Shown: positions 44,792 to 54,136, counted from the first letter of the stretch. The stretch: DNA of 64,000 nt from Nocardioides sp. 1609 (GCF_004522105.1 NZ_SPUJ01000002.1:1-64000); one strand, 5' to 3'. Program-made: numbers and translations. Notes: generated from the sequence alone by a model not told the origin.

Positions 44792-45673
44792 GTGGCGACG
44801 GCGGCTGAGTGGGTGCAGGGCGCACGTCCGCGCACCCTGCCGGCCGCCGTGGCCCCGGTCCTCGCCGGCACCGGCGTCGCGGCGCACGACGGCGACGCCG
44901 TCTGGTGGAAGGCCCTCCTCGCGCTGCTGGTCAGCCTGGCCCTCCAGGTCGCCGTCAACTACGCCAACGACTACTCCGACGGCATCCGCGGCACCGACGA
45001 CGTCCGGGTCGGGCCGATGCGCCTCGTGGGCTCCCGCGTCGCGACGCCGAGCGCGGTGAAGCGGGCGGCGTTCCTCGCCTTCGGCGTCGCCGGCGCCGCC
45101 GGGCTCGTCCTCGCCGCGACGACCGCCTGGTGGCTGGTCGCCGTCGGGCTGGTGAGCGTGGTGGCCGCCTGGTACTACACGGGCGGCTCGACGCCGTACG
45201 GCTACCTCGGGCTCGGCGAGGTGATGGTCTTCGTCTTCTTCGGCCTGGTGGCGGTCGTCGGCACGACGTACGTGCAGACCGAGGCGTGGTCGTGGGCTGC
45301 GCTCGCCGCCGCCTGCGGGATCGGCGCGCTGGCCTGCGCGATCCTGGTCGTCAACAACCTCCGCGACATCCCGACCGACACCGACGCCGGCAAGCGGACC
45401 CTCGCGGTCCGGCTCGGCGACCCCGCCACCCGGCGCTTCTACGTCGTCCTCGTCGCGGTCGCCGCCGCCGCCGTCGTCGCGGTCGCGGCCCTCACCTCGT
45501 GGTGGGCGCTGCTCGGCCTCGGCTTCCTCGTCGTCGCCGGACGCGGCGTCCGGACGGTGCTCGGCGGCGCGACCGGCCCGCGCCTGATCCCGGTGCTGCA
45601 GTCGACCGGGATCGGCGAGCTGGCGTGGGCCGTGCTCGTCGCCGTCCCGCTGCTCCTCACCGGAGCGGCGTAG
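44792..45673 (+). CDS. menA: 1,4-Dihydroxy-2-naphthoate polyprenyltransferase
   Basis: Membrane prenyltransferase joining the polyprenyl tail to dihydroxynaphthoate, 293 residues with eight or nine helices. The first Asp-rich motif NYANDYSDGIRGTD (about residues 57-70) and the second NNLRDIPTDTDAGKRT (about 186-201) bind the prenyl diphosphate through Mg2+. GTG at 44792 has no ribosome-binding site; TTGAAT lies 6 bases upstream, a weak -10. Divergent from menE and separated from it by 117 bases. Its partner for tail synthesis is the polyprenyl synthase at 8858. Confidence 0.92.
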   Translation: MATAAEWVQGARPRTLPAAVAPVLAGTGVAAHDGDAVWWKALLALLVSLALQVAVNYANDYSDGIRGTDDVRVGPMRLVGSRVATPSAVKRAAFLAFGVAGAAGLVLAATTAWWLVAVGLVSVVAAWYYTGGSTPYGYLGLGEVMVFVFFGLVAVVGTTYVQTEAWSWAALAAACGIGALACAILVVNNLRDIPTDTDAGKRTLAVRLGDPATRRFYVVLVAVAAAAVVAVAALTSWWALLGLGFLVVAGRGVRTVLGGATGPRLIPVLQSTGIGELAWAVLVAVPLLLTGAA

Positions 45674-45676
45674 GGT
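45671..45676 (+). promoter_or_regulatory. Leaderless-type -10 of the 44-residue gene
   Basis: TAGGGT, overlapping the menA stop codon, lies 7 bases before the ATG at 45684. Confidence 0.5.
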
Positions 45677-45683
45677 CGGACCC

Positions 45684-45818
45684 ATGTTCTGGATCCTGCT
45701 GCTCGTGGTCGTCCTCGGCGTCGCCGCCTACCGGTTCCGCGTGCCGCTGCTCGCCAAGATCCTGGGGCAGCCGCAGAGCCGCATCGAACGCCGGCTCGAG
45801 CAGCGCAAGCGCCGCTGA
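45684..45818 (+). CDS. Small membrane protein (44 residues)
   Basis: A 44-residue open frame just after menA. It encodes one hydrophobic helix (FWILLLVVVLGVAAYRF) and a basic tail (QPQSRIERRLEQRKRR). TAGGGT 7 bases before the ATG fits leaderless expression. Too short for a family assignment, but position, promoter and single-span layout suggest that it is real. Possibly a small partner of a membrane enzyme such as MenA. Confidence 0.6.
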   Translation: MFWILLLVVVLGVAAYRFRVPLLAKILGQPQSRIERRLEQRKRR

Positions 45819-45836
45819 GCGGCCCCGCCGGCGCGC

Positions 45837-46100
45837 TCAGTCGGGCACGTCCTCCTTGGCCGCCCGCTCGTCCATCTTGTCGCTGATCCGGCCGGCCCGC
45901 TGCTCGACGTGGCGGGCGAGGCGGTCGCGCGGCCCGCTGAGCACGAAGTAGGACCCGATGCCGCTGAGCACGAACGCGATGAGGAAGGTCAGCCCGAGGG
46001 CCGCCTCGCCCGCCACCAACAACCAGGCGCCGGTCACGGCGGCCCAGGTCAGCAGGAACAGTCCGATCCGCAGCGCGGTGTAGACGACGAAGTCCTTCAC
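45837..46100 (-). CDS. DUF4229-like small membrane protein
   Basis: An 87-residue protein with two hydrophobic helices (about 8-30 and 35-55) and a basic-to-acidic cytoplasmic tail. The start MKDFVVYTALRIGLFL resembles the DUF4229 family of Actinobacteria, which has no known function. GTG at 46100 has TACCCT 6 bases upstream. Convergent with the 44-residue gene. Confidence 0.75.
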   Translation of the reverse strand: MKDFVVYTALRIGLFLLTWAAVTGAWLLVAGEAALGLTFLIAFVLSGIGSYFVLSGPRDRLARHVEQRAGRISDKMDERAAKEDVPD

Positions 46101-46106
46101 ACCTCC

Positions 46107-46112
46107 AGGGTA
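46107..46112 (-). promoter_or_regulatory. Leaderless-type -10 of the DUF4229-like gene
   Basis: TACCCT on the minus strand, 6 bases before the GTG at 46100. Confidence 0.5.
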
Positions 46113-46143
46113 GGCGGTCGGGGCGTGCTCACCAGCATCGATC

Positions 46144-46149
46144 TACTCT
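46144..46149 (+). promoter_or_regulatory. Leaderless-type -10 of the 68-residue gene
   Basis: TACTCT lies 6 bases before the GTG at 46156. The GGAGG in between is too close to the start to act as a ribosome-binding site. Confidence 0.5.
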
Positions 46150-46155
46150 GGAGGC

Positions 46156-46362
46156 GTGCTCCGGTTCGTGTTCCTGCTGATCCTGTTCGCGGTGGCGATC
46201 TACCTGCTGGTCCGCGTGTTCCAGGAGCGCGGCATGATCCCCGACCGACCCGCCCGGCCGCGACGTCCCGGTCCGCGCAGGATCGTCGCGCCCGACGACG
46301 ACGAGGACTTCCTCCGCGACCTCGACCGCAAGCGCCGCGAGCCCGAGGATCCCGACGCCTGA
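46156..46362 (+). CDS. Small membrane protein (68 residues)
   Basis: A 68-residue protein with one N-terminal helix (LRFVFLLILFAVAIYLLVRVF) and a Pro/Arg-rich then Asp/Glu-rich cytoplasmic tail. Divergent from the DUF4229-like gene, sharing a 55-base promoter region with it. Its last codons overlap the first copy of a tandem repeat (46357-46409). Function unknown. Confidence 0.7.
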   Translation: MLRFVFLLILFAVAIYLLVRVFQERGMIPDRPARPRRPGPRRIVAPDDDEDFLRDLDRKRREPEDPDA

Positions 46363-46469
46363 CGCGACGAAGTCGCGGCAGGCGTCATCGGTGGTCGAGC
46401 AAGGAGTCAAGATGAGGCCTGACGCGACGAAGTCGCGGCAGGCGTCATCGGTGGTCGAGCAAGGAGTCA
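46357..46469. repeat. Two 53-base direct repeats with internal hairpin
   Basis: The copies at 46357-46409 and 46417-46469 are identical and offset by 60 bases. Each has a hairpin of CGCCTG / CAGGCG (copy 1) around GCGAC-GAA-GTCGC, followed by GGTGGTCGAGCAAGGAGTCA. Copy 1 may also terminate the 68-residue gene. Confidence 0.85.
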
Positions 46470-46612
46470 CGGGCTGAGCCCGCGAGGCGCGTGAACCGAC
46501 GCGTCGAGACCTCTGGCCCACCGAGGCCAAGCCAGTGCGACGAGCCAGTCGAAAGCAACCGCTGAGGGACGAGGCCGCGACCAGCGCGCCGAGACCTCCG
46601 GTACAGCGTCGC
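46470..46612. repeat. Dispersed intergenic element
   Basis: No gene. It continues the repeat above with GGGCTGAGCCC, a GAGACCTCTGGCCCACCGAG stretch shared with 8763-8785, and a further GAGACCTCCGG at 46591. It looks like a mosaic of a short dispersed element common in Nocardioidaceae genomes. Confidence 0.5.
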
Positions 46613-47626
46613 TCAACCTCCGGACGGGAGGTCTCCAGGCACCGCCGGCGCCACCGCGACCGGGCGGGCGTCGGGCTCACCGCCGGCGTAGGAGTGCTGG
46701 GAGCTCGTCGAGAAGTAGTTGATCCCGATGAAGTTGAACCACAGGGTGGCCAGGCCCACGCAGGCCAGGACGGCGGCGTTGCGGCCCTTCCAGCCGGCCG
46801 TGGCGCGCGCGTGCAGGTAGGCGGCGTAGACGACCCAGGTGATGAACGCCCAGACCTCCTTGGGGTCCCAGTTCCAGTAGCGCGACCAGGCCTCGTGCGC
46901 CCAGATCGGGCCGGTGATGAGGACCGCGAAGGTCCAGACGGGGAACGCGAAGGCGTGGATCCGGTACGCCGTGCGGTCGAGGACCGCGAGCGAGGGGATC
47001 CGTGCCATCGGGCCGGAGGTGGCCTCGCCCGTGCGCAGCTTGACGAGGTAGACGATCGAGAGGATGCCGCCGATGGTGAACGCACCGGTGGCGATCACCG
47101 CGGACACGACGTGGATCACCAGCCAGTAGGAGTTCAGCGCCTCGGTGAGCGGCGCGACCTCGTCGTGCAGCCAGATCACCGCGACCATCAGCGTCGCGGT
47201 CACGAAGCCGAGCACGATCGGTGCCATCCACTGCAGGGAGTACCTGCGCAGCAGCACGAGGTACATCAGCGCGACGACGAAGGTGCCGGAGACGGTGAAC
47301 TCGTACATGTTGCCCCACGGCACCCGGTTGGGGTCCGCGGCCATGCCACGCCCCAGCAGGGCCACGAAGTGCCCGGCGACCGCGACGACGGTCAGGAGCA
47401 CGCCGAGCCGGCCGAGGAACTCCGTGCGCTGCGACGGCTCCCCGCCTCCGGTCTCGACCTCGACCAGGACGTCGCCGGCAGCCTGGCTCTCCACCCCGGT
47501 GCGCGCGACGCGGGGCTGGCGCAGCGACGCCCACTCGGCGAGGTGCACGAGCAGCGCGAGGAAGTAGACGACCCCCGCGGCCCCGATCGCCTGGTTGCTC
47601 AGGGTCTCCCACCCGGCGTTGGTCAT
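46613..47626 (-). CDS. ccsB: Cytochrome c biogenesis protein CcsB/ResC
   Basis: System II heme-handling membrane protein that, with ResB, carries heme across the membrane and joins it to apocytochrome c. The 337-residue protein has about eight helices and the CcsA-type core: WGNMYEF (about 104-110), HVVSAV, and the tryptophan-rich GPIWAHEAWSRYWNWDPKE. The start ATG at 47626 overlaps the resB stop as ATGA. Last gene of the hemL-tlpA-ccdA-resB unit. Confidence 0.92.
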   Translation of the reverse strand: MTNAGWETLSNQAIGAAGVVYFLALLVHLAEWASLRQPRVARTGVESQAAGDVLVEVETGGGEPSQRTEFLGRLGVLLTVVAVAGHFVALLGRGMAADPNRVPWGNMYEFTVSGTFVVALMYLVLLRRYSLQWMAPIVLGFVTATLMVAVIWLHDEVAPLTEALNSYWLVIHVVSAVIATGAFTIGGILSIVYLVKLRTGEATSGPMARIPSLAVLDRTAYRIHAFAFPVWTFAVLITGPIWAHEAWSRYWNWDPKEVWAFITWVVYAAYLHARATAGWKGRNAAVLACVGLATLWFNFIGINYFSTSSQHSYAGGEPDARPVAVAPAVPGDLPSGG

Positions 47627-49260
47627 GCCTTCTCCTCCTCGGCCCGGCCCTGCAGGGCGGCCACGATCTCGTCGAGCACGTCGGTCAGGTCGGCGCCGCC
47701 GGAGCGGTCGAGCAGACCCACCTCCACCATGGTCGCACCACCACCGTGACCGGACTCCTCACCCTCCCAGTCACTGTCTGCGCGACGTGCCGTGACCCAC
47801 ACCCGGCGCGGCCGGATGAACAGCGACCCGAGCAGGCCCAGCAGGGCCAGGACGACGCCGCCGAGCGCGACCTCCTTGCCGGGGCTCTGGCTGATCTGCA
47901 CCCGCACCCACGGCTGGACGTCGTCGAAGCTGACCGAGCCCAGGCCGTCGGGCAGCTGCACGGTCTCGCCGAGCTGCAGGTCGAGGCGCAGCTGCGTGCC
48001 GTCGGCGTCGTCGACCGGTGTCGCGTCGGAGGTGTCGAGCACGTAGACCGACTGGGGCACGCCGTCGTCGAGACCGAGGTCGCCGGTCCAGACGTTCATC
48101 GAGATCAGCGGGTTCGCGAGCGCCGGGAAGACGGTGACCGGGTTGCCGTCGATGAACTCGAACGACGGGTAGAGCACCCCCTCGAGCCCGATCTGGCCGG
48201 CCCGCGACGGTGCCTTGACCACGCCGAACGAGAGGAACGACGGGTCCTGCGGGAGGAACACCGTGGGTCCGCTGTAGGCGACGTCGCCGTTGCCGTCGCG
48301 CACCGTGATCACCGGGGCGTAGCCGTGCCCGATGAGGAACACGTCGGTGTCGCCGATCGAGAGCGGGTGGTTGACCCGCAGGTCGTAGGTCTCCTCCTCG
48401 CCGTCGAGGCCCTCGCGGTAGGTGATCGGCGCCCGGAACTCACGCGCGGTCCCGGCGGCGGACCCCTCGGTGAGCCAGGTGATGTCGAAGTCGTCGACGG
48501 TGAAGGTGAACGGGTCGAAGTCGTCGGCGCCGAACAGGCTGCCCGGGTCGAGGTCGTCGTAGGACGCCGCGGTGTTGGAGAAGGTGCCGCCCGCGAGCCC
48601 CGACGACGGGTTCCCGGCGAGCACGATGACGCCGCCCTGGTAGCCCCGGAGGCTGCCGACGGCGAAGCCGACCAGCACCACGATGACCGAGACGTGGAAG
48701 ACCAGGTTGCCGAACTCGCGCAGGTAGCCCTTCTCCGCGCTCACGCCGGCGGCGGGGTCCTCGCCCTCGACCCGGAGGCGGTAGCGCTTGCCCCGCAGCG
48801 CCGCGCGCGCCCGTGCGAGCACGACCTCGGGGTCGTCGTCGGTCTCGTACGCCGCGTGGTCGGGCAGCCGCGAGAGGTTGCGCGGGACCCCGGGCGGCTG
48901 GGCGCGGAGCGCCCGGGCGTAGACGAGCGTGCGCGGGATGATGCAGCCGACGAGGGAGATCATCAGCAGCAGGTAGATCGCGGAGAACCACGCCGAGTCG
49001 TAGACCGAGAACAGTCCGAGCCGCTCGTAGACCGGCGTCAGGTTCGGGTGGGCCTCCTTCCACTGCGAGACCTCGAGCGCGTCCACCCCGGACTGCGGGA
49101 TGACCGAGCCCGGCACCGCGGCCAGCGCGAGGAGCAGCAGCAGGACCAGGGCGGTGCGCATCGACGTCAGCTGACGCCAGGCCCAGCGGGCCAGCTCACG
49201 GGTCCCCAGCTCGCCGGGACGGCGGGTGGGCAGGTCGGAGTGCTGGCGCAGGTCGGACAT
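47623..49260 (-). CDS. resB: Cytochrome c biogenesis protein ResB
   Basis: Partner of CcsB in System II cytochrome c assembly. The 545-residue protein has four membrane helices: three in the first 210 residues (for example MRTALVLLLLLALAAVPGSVIPQ) and one near 475, separated by a large extracytoplasmic domain. FGNLVFHVSVIVVLVGFAVG holds a likely heme-ligand His. ATG at 49260 shares one base with the ccdA stop (TGATG). The long upstream open frame is inside ccdA and rejected. Confidence 0.9.
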   Translation of the reverse strand: MSDLRQHSDLPTRRPGELGTRELARWAWRQLTSMRTALVLLLLLALAAVPGSVIPQSGVDALEVSQWKEAHPNLTPVYERLGLFSVYDSAWFSAIYLLLMISLVGCIIPRTLVYARALRAQPPGVPRNLSRLPDHAAYETDDDPEVVLARARAALRGKRYRLRVEGEDPAAGVSAEKGYLREFGNLVFHVSVIVVLVGFAVGSLRGYQGGVIVLAGNPSSGLAGGTFSNTAASYDDLDPGSLFGADDFDPFTFTVDDFDITWLTEGSAAGTAREFRAPITYREGLDGEEETYDLRVNHPLSIGDTDVFLIGHGYAPVITVRDGNGDVAYSGPTVFLPQDPSFLSFGVVKAPSRAGQIGLEGVLYPSFEFIDGNPVTVFPALANPLISMNVWTGDLGLDDGVPQSVYVLDTSDATPVDDADGTQLRLDLQLGETVQLPDGLGSVSFDDVQPWVRVQISQSPGKEVALGGVVLALLGLLGSLFIRPRRVWVTARRADSDWEGEESGHGGGATMVEVGLLDRSGGADLTDVLDEIVAALQGRAEEEKA

Positions 49261-50027
49261 CAGACCGGCACCTGGAAGCCGCCGACGAGACGCACCTGCA
49301 CCCACTGCACGGCCCACTCCCACCAGCCGGTGAGGAAGAGCACGCCGATCACCACCAGCATCGCCCCCCCGATCTGCATGACGGCCCGCTGGTGCTTGCG
49401 CACCCACGACAGCGCCCGCAACGAGCGGGCGTAGAACAGGCCGACGACGATGAACGGGATGCCGAGGCCCAGGGCGTACGCCGCCGAGAGCACGCCCCCG
49501 CGCGCGGCCGTGGCGCCGTCGGTGCTGTAGGTCAGGGTGAGGATCACCCCGAACGTCGGGCCGATGCACGGCGCCCACCCGAACGCGAAGAGCGCGCCGA
49601 GGAGCGGAGCGGCCCCGAGCCCGACCGCCGGCACCCGGTGGATGCGCCACTCGCGCTGCAGCCACGGGACGGCCCCGGCGAAGACGAGGCCGAGCACGAT
49701 CAGCACGATGCCCATGCCGACCCTGATCTGGTCGTCGTAGCGTCGGACCGAGACGCCGATCCCGCCGAGCGCCGTCCCGATGAGGACGAAGACGACGGTG
49801 AAGCCCAGCACGAAGAGCACCGACCCGAGCAGCATCCGGCCGCGCCGGTTCGAGGCCTCGCCGGCGGCGAGGTCGGCGCCGGAGATGCCGGTGGCGTAGG
49901 ACAGGTAGCCCGGCAGCAGCGGGATCACGCACGGGCTGAAGAACGAGACCAACCCGGCGATCAACGCCACGGGGAGGGCGAGCGCGAGCGAACCGGCGGC
50001 GGCCTGCTCCTTGAACCAGTCACCCAT
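49260..50027 (-). CDS. ccdA: Cytochrome c biogenesis protein CcdA
   Basis: Thiol-disulfide membrane transporter that passes electrons outward to keep apocytochrome cysteines reduced. The 255-residue protein has six helices with the redox cysteines in FFSPCVIPLLPGYL (about residue 33) and GWAPCIGPTFG (about residue 155). ATG at 50027 overlaps the tlpA stop by 8 bases. Confidence 0.93.
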   Translation of the reverse strand: MGDWFKEQAAAGSLALALPVALIAGLVSFFSPCVIPLLPGYLSYATGISGADLAAGEASNRRGRMLLGSVLFVLGFTVVFVLIGTALGGIGVSVRRYDDQIRVGMGIVLIVLGLVFAGAVPWLQREWRIHRVPAVGLGAAPLLGALFAFGWAPCIGPTFGVILTLTYSTDGATAARGGVLSAAYALGLGIPFIVVGLFYARSLRALSWVRKHQRAVMQIGGAMLVVIGVLFLTGWWEWAVQWVQVRLVGGFQVPV

Positions 50028-50586
50028 CGGCGTTCGCGACGTCCTCGACGAGGTCCTCGAGCGTGGTGGCCGAGGTGACCGCCCCCGTGATGAGGGCGGC
50101 GACCCGGCCCTGCTCGTCGAGCACGTACGTCGTCGGCGGGGACGTCGGGGCCCAGCGGCCCAGCTGCAGGACGCCGGTCCCGGTGTCGGCGATCGTCGGG
50201 TACTCGATCCCGAACTCGCGCTCGAAGGAGCGGGCGTTCTCGAAGGAGTTCTCGCGGAAGCTCAGGCCGACGAAGGCGGCGTCGATCTCCTCGGAGGCAG
50301 TCTTGAGCACCGGTGCCTCGTCGCGGCACGGGTTGCACCACGAGCCCCACACGTTGAGGACGACGACCTGCCCGCGCAGGTCGGCCAGGTCGAGCCGCTC
50401 GCCGTCGAGGGTCTCCCCCGCGATGTCGACGGTGGCGCCGCGGTCGTCGAGCGGGACCAGGGTGATCGCGCCGTCGCCGTAGACGAAGTTGGCGTCGCCG
50501 GTGCCGTCGAGCCCACCGCTGCACCCGGCCGCGAGCGCGAGGGCGGGCGTGAGGAGGGCTGCTGCGACGAACCGGCGGGCGCGCAT
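50020..50586 (-). CDS. tlpA: TlpA/ResA-like thioredoxin lipoprotein
   Basis: Extracytoplasmic thiol-disulfide reductase working with CcdA on apocytochrome c. The 188-residue product begins MRARRF with a lipobox LAAGC near residue 22, and has the thioredoxin motif WGSWCNPCRDE around residue 92. ATG at 50586 shares one base with the preceding phosphatase stop (TGATG). resA is an equally valid name. Confidence 0.88.
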   Translation of the reverse strand: MRARRFVAAALLTPALALAAGCSGGLDGTGDANFVYGDGAITLVPLDDRGATVDIAGETLDGERLDLADLRGQVVVLNVWGSWCNPCRDEAPVLKTASEEIDAAFVGLSFRENSFENARSFEREFGIEYPTIADTGTGVLQLGRWAPTSPPTTYVLDEQGRVAALITGAVTSATTLEDLVEDVANADG

Positions 50587-51290
50587 CAGGGTCGCTTCTC
50601 CTCCGGCGCGTTGCCGGCCGAGAAGGGCGCGCCCTTGTCGCCGACCGGGATGAGGTCGCCCGCGGGCTCGCTGTAGGCGACCCGGGTGAGCCGGTCGCCG
50701 ACGAAGTGCAGCGACGTCAGCGAGCACAGCGTGCACTGCCGGTTCTTGGGGTGGTGCAGGTAGGACCGCTTCTCGGCGGCCAGCCGGGTGATCCAGATCG
50801 GCAGCTGGTGGGAGACCACGACGGCCTCGTGGCCGGCAGCCGCCTCGCGCGCGTCGTGGACCGCGGCCATCATCCGTGCCACGACCTTGTCGTAGGGCTC
50901 ACCCCACGACGGCCTGAAGGGGTTCCACAGGTGCCGCCAGGTGGCGGGGTTCCTGAGCGAGTTGCGGCCCTTGCCGAACGTCATTCCCTCGAACTTGTTG
51001 GTCGACTCGAGCACCCGCTCGTCGAGGACCGGCGTGAGGCCGCGGACCAGCGCCAGCGGCGCGGCCGTCTCCTGGGCCCGCTCCAGCGGGGAGGACACCA
51101 GGTGCACGATGTCGCGGTCCTTGATGGTGTCGGCGACCTTCTCCGCCATCCGGTTGCCGAGGTCGGAGAGGTGGAAGCCGTCGCGACGGCCGTAGAGGAC
51201 GCCCGCGGGGTTGTGGACCTCCCCGTGGCGGAGGAGGTGGACGATGGTGTCGGAGGTGCTCACGCGTTGCTCATCTCTGGGGGCGCTCAC
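50586..51290 (-). CDS. Histidine phosphatase family protein
   Basis: Phosphoglycerate-mutase-like phosphatase, about 234 residues. The catalytic motif [10 protein letters not shown] is at about residues 18-28 and the second His in [11 protein letters not shown]. Its substrate is unknown. GTG at 51290 overlaps the hemL stop as GTGA; an alternative GTG nine codons later (51263), directly before [14 protein letters not shown], is also possible. Neither has a strong ribosome-binding site. Sits between hemL and the cytochrome c genes, as in Streptomyces. Confidence 0.85.
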   Translation of the reverse strand: MSAPRDEQRVSTSDTIVHLLRHGEVHNPAGVLYGRRDGFHLSDLGNRMAEKVADTIKDRDIVHLVSSPLERAQETAAPLALVRGLTPVLDERVLESTNKFEGMTFGKGRNSLRNPATWRHLWNPFRPSWGEPYDKVVARMMAAVHDAREAAAGHEAVVVSHQLPIWITRLAAEKRSYLHHPKNRQCTLCSLTSLHFVGDRLTRVAYSEPAGDLIPVGDKGAPFSAGNAPEEKRP

Positions 51291-52642
51291 TTCTGGGTCC
51301 GGGCGGCGGCTCGGGCGGCGCCCGGGAGGGCGTCGAGGATCGTCTGGACGGCGGCGTCGTCGTGCGCCGAGGACAGGAACCACGCCTCGTAGGCCGACGG
51401 CGGCAGGTAGACACCGGCGTCCAGCATGGCGTGGAAGAAGGCGGCGTACGCCGCGACGTCGGTGCGGGAGGCCTCGGTGAAGTCGCGCACCGGGCCCTCG
51501 CACAGGAAGACCGAGAACATCGTGCCGGCCGACTGGATCGTGTGGGCCACGCCGGCCGCGGCCAGGGCCTCCGCGGTGGCGGCCTTGACGGTGTCGCCGG
51601 TGGCGGTGAGGTGGGCGTAGACGTCGTCGGTGGCCAGCCGGAGCGTGGCCAGCCCGGCGGTGGTCGCGACGGGGTTCCCCGAGAGCGTCCCGGCCTGGTA
51701 GACGGGGCCCTCGGGCGCGAGCATCGACATCACGTCGGCCCGGCCGCCGAACGCCGCGGCCGGGAAGCCGCCGCCCATCACCTTGCCGAAGGTCATCAGG
51801 TCGGGAACCCAGCCCTCGACGGCACCGTCGAGACCCCACTGACCCTGGCGCGAGGCGCGGAAGCCGGTCATCACCTCGTCGCTGACGAACAGCGCGCCGT
51901 GCCGGGTGCAGGTCTCGGAGAGGAACCGGTTGAACCCGGGCTCGGGCGGGACGACACCCATGTTGCCGGGGGCGGCCTCGGTGATCACGCAGGCGATCCG
52001 GTCTCCGTGCTCGGCGAACGCGGCGGTGACGGCGGCGCGGTCGTTGTAGGGCAGGACGAGGGTCAGCTCGGTGGAGGACACCGGCACGCCGGGGGTGCCC
52101 GGCACCGCGAACGTGATGAGGCCGGAGCCCGCCGAGGCCAGCAGCGCGTCGACGTGGCCGTGGTAGCAGCCGGCGAACTTCACCACGACCTCGCGGCCGG
52201 TGAAGCCGCGGGCCAGCCGGATCGCCGACATCGTGGCCTCGGTGCCGGAGGAGACGAAGCGCACCCGCTCGACCGGCGTCCGGGCCAGGATCTCCTCGCC
52301 CAGCTCGACCTCGGGCTCGGTCGGCGCGCCGTACGACGTGCCGCGGGCGACGGCGGCCAGCACCGCCTCCTGGACCTCGGGGTGGGCGTGCCCGACGAGC
52401 ATCGGCCCCCAGGAGCAGACCAGGTCGACGTAGGTGTTGCCGTCGACGTCGGTGAGCCGGGCGCCGGCGGCGGAACGGATGAAGCGCGGGGTGCCGCCGA
52501 CGGCGTTGAACGCCCGGACCGGCGAGGACACGCCGCCGGGGATCACGGCGCGAGCCCGCTCGAACATCGCGCGCGAGGCGGCGTCGACGAGCGCGTCGGG
52601 GGCGACGGGCGCGGTGTCGTCCGGGGTGCTGGTGGAGGTCAC
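51287..52642 (-). CDS. hemL: Glutamate-1-semialdehyde 2,1-aminomutase
   Basis: PLP enzyme forming 5-aminolevulinate, the C5-pathway heme precursor. The 451-residue protein has [42 protein letters not shown] and the PLP-binding Lys in [17 protein letters not shown]. It completes the pathway begun by HemA (57996-59375). GTG at 52642 has GGAGA 11 bases upstream and a GACAAT 6 bases upstream, so the mode of initiation is unclear. It starts the unit running to ccsB. Confidence 0.95.
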   Translation of the reverse strand: MTSTSTPDDTAPVAPDALVDAASRAMFERARAVIPGGVSSPVRAFNAVGGTPRFIRSAAGARLTDVDGNTYVDLVCSWGPMLVGHAHPEVQEAVLAAVARGTSYGAPTEPEVELGEEILARTPVERVRFVSSGTEATMSAIRLARGFTGREVVVKFAGCYHGHVDALLASAGSGLITFAVPGTPGVPVSSTELTLVLPYNDRAAVTAAFAEHGDRIACVITEAAPGNMGVVPPEPGFNRFLSETCTRHGALFVSDEVMTGFRASRQGQWGLDGAVEGWVPDLMTFGKVMGGGFPAAAFGGRADVMSMLAPEGPVYQAGTLSGNPVATTAGLATLRLATDDVYAHLTATGDTVKAATAEALAAAGVAHTIQSAGTMFSVFLCEGPVRDFTEASRTDVAAYAAFFHAMLDAGVYLPPSAYEAWFLSSAHDDAAVQTILDALPGAARAAARTQK

Positions 52643-52851
52643 CCCGCCATTGTCTCCGAGGGTGGGTACGAGACCACGATCGGGACCTGCTCCACGGCGG
52701 GGGTTGCCGCGACATCGTGTCCGTGATCACATGGGCCCGGCCCCCGCGTTGCTCCTGCGTAACCGGACGCCGTCCGGCTCGTTGTGGTTTCCGTCACGGT
52801 GACATGGGGTACAGGGAGCACCGCGCTCAGGCCCGGCACAGGAGAAGAACA
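52643..52851. promoter_or_regulatory. Divergent hemL / transglycosylase region
   Basis: A 209-base gap between divergent genes. It contains GTCAC-G-GTGAC (52794-52804) and an AGGAG ribosome-binding site for the plus-strand gene. No riboswitch fold that I can recognise. Promoters of both genes should be here. Confidence 0.4.
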
Positions 52852-54126
52852 ATGCCCGTCTCACGGTTCGGCACTCTGCAGAAGGCGTCAGCGATCGTGC
52901 CGCTGGCCCTGTTGTCCGTCGCGTGGACGGCCAGCCTGACCACCACCGGGTCCGCCTCGGGTCGCGCGGCGTCGGCCGATCGCGAGGGCCTGCTCCCCGA
53001 CGGGTCCCGGGTCCCGGCCCAGGCGATCGAGGCCCCGGCCTCGGTCTCCGCACCGAACCGCACCTCCGGCTCCGTCGGCGGCGTCGAGGGCGACGCCCGG
53101 CAGATCGTGGCGGGCTCGTCGACCAGCGGCATCCCGGCTCCGGCGCTCGCTGCCTACCAGCGCGCCGAGACGGTGATCAACGCCGCCGACAAGTCCTGCA
53201 ACCTGTCCTGGCAGCTGGTCGCGGCGATCGGCCGGGTCGAGTCCGACCACGGCCGGTTCGGCGGGAGCGAGCTCGACGTCGACGGCGTCGCCTCCCCCGC
53301 CATCCGGGGCATCCCGCTCGACGGCCGCAACAACACCGCGGTCATCCGCGACACCGACGCCGGGCAGTACGACGGCGACCCGACCTTCGACCGCGCCGTC
53401 GGACCGATGCAGTTCATCCCCTCCACCTGGGCCGTGGTCGGGGTGGACGCCGACAACGACGGCATCCGCGACCCGCAGGACATCGACGACGCCGCGCTGG
53501 CGACCGCGGTCTACCTCTGCTCCGGCAAGGACGACCTCGCGACGCTCGCCGGCCAGCGCGCCAGCGTCTTCCGCTACAACCACTCCGAGGCCTACGTCGA
53601 CCTCGTCCTCTCGATCATGGACGCCTACCTCGACGGCGACTTCTCCTCCGTCCCGGAGGGCACCTCGGCGGCCGGCAACGCCGACCCCACCCCGCTCCCG
53701 GGCGGCAACGGCGGCACCGGGCGCGGTGACGGCGACCGTGACCGGGGCGGACCCCGCGACCAGCCCGCCCCCAGCGCCGAGGAGGTGCCCGGACCCGACC
53801 CGACCGGCACCAGTGAGCCCGACGACGGCGGGTCCGACGACGGCGGCAGCGGTGCCGGTGACGGTTCCGGCGGTGGCTCCGGTGACGGTGGCACCGGCGG
53901 TGGCTCCGGCGGCTCGGGTGGCTCCGGTGGTGGCGGCGGCGCCCCTGACGTCCCCGACGTCCCCGAGGTCATCCCCACGGAGCTGCCCACCACCGGCGTC
54001 GAACCCGTCGACGACCTCCTGTCGATGACACAAGCGATCGTCAGGTGTACCGCCGAGGGATACATCAACAACCTGCTCAGAAACGACGACCCCTTCGACC
54101 TGTGCGTCAAGAGGTACACGACCTGA
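52852..54126 (+). CDS. Secreted lytic transglycosylase
   Basis: Peptidoglycan-cleaving enzyme of the SLT_2/MltB type, 424 residues. Signal segment LQKASAIVPLALLSVAWTASL near residues 9-29, catalytic Glu130 in AAIGRVESDHGRFGG, and GPMQFIPSTW (184-193). From about residue 275 a disordered tail rich in Gly, Ser, Asp and Pro leads to a short C-terminal end with two Cys (VRCTAEGYINNLLRNDDPFDLC). ATG at 52852 has AGGAG 7 bases upstream. Convergent with hemB. Confidence 0.85.
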   Translation: MPVSRFGTLQKASAIVPLALLSVAWTASLTTTGSASGRAASADREGLLPDGSRVPAQAIEAPASVSAPNRTSGSVGGVEGDARQIVAGSSTSGIPAPALAAYQRAETVINAADKSCNLSWQLVAAIGRVESDHGRFGGSELDVDGVASPAIRGIPLDGRNNTAVIRDTDAGQYDGDPTFDRAVGPMQFIPSTWAVVGVDADNDGIRDPQDIDDAALATAVYLCSGKDDLATLAGQRASVFRYNHSEAYVDLVLSIMDAYLDGDFSSVPEGTSAAGNADPTPLPGGNGGTGRGDGDRDRGGPRDQPAPSAEEVPGPDPTGTSEPDDGGSDDGGSGAGDGSGGGSGDGGTGGGSGGSGGSGGGGGAPDVPDVPEVIPTELPTTGVEPVDDLLSMTQAIVRCTAEGYINNLLRNDDPFDLCVKRYTT

Positions 54127-54136
54127 GCCAGCGCGG

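Noticed and set aside
46470..46612. Protein-coding gene in the repeat region
   Set aside because: No frame with a start site and coding bias; sequence is repetitive and matches another gap.
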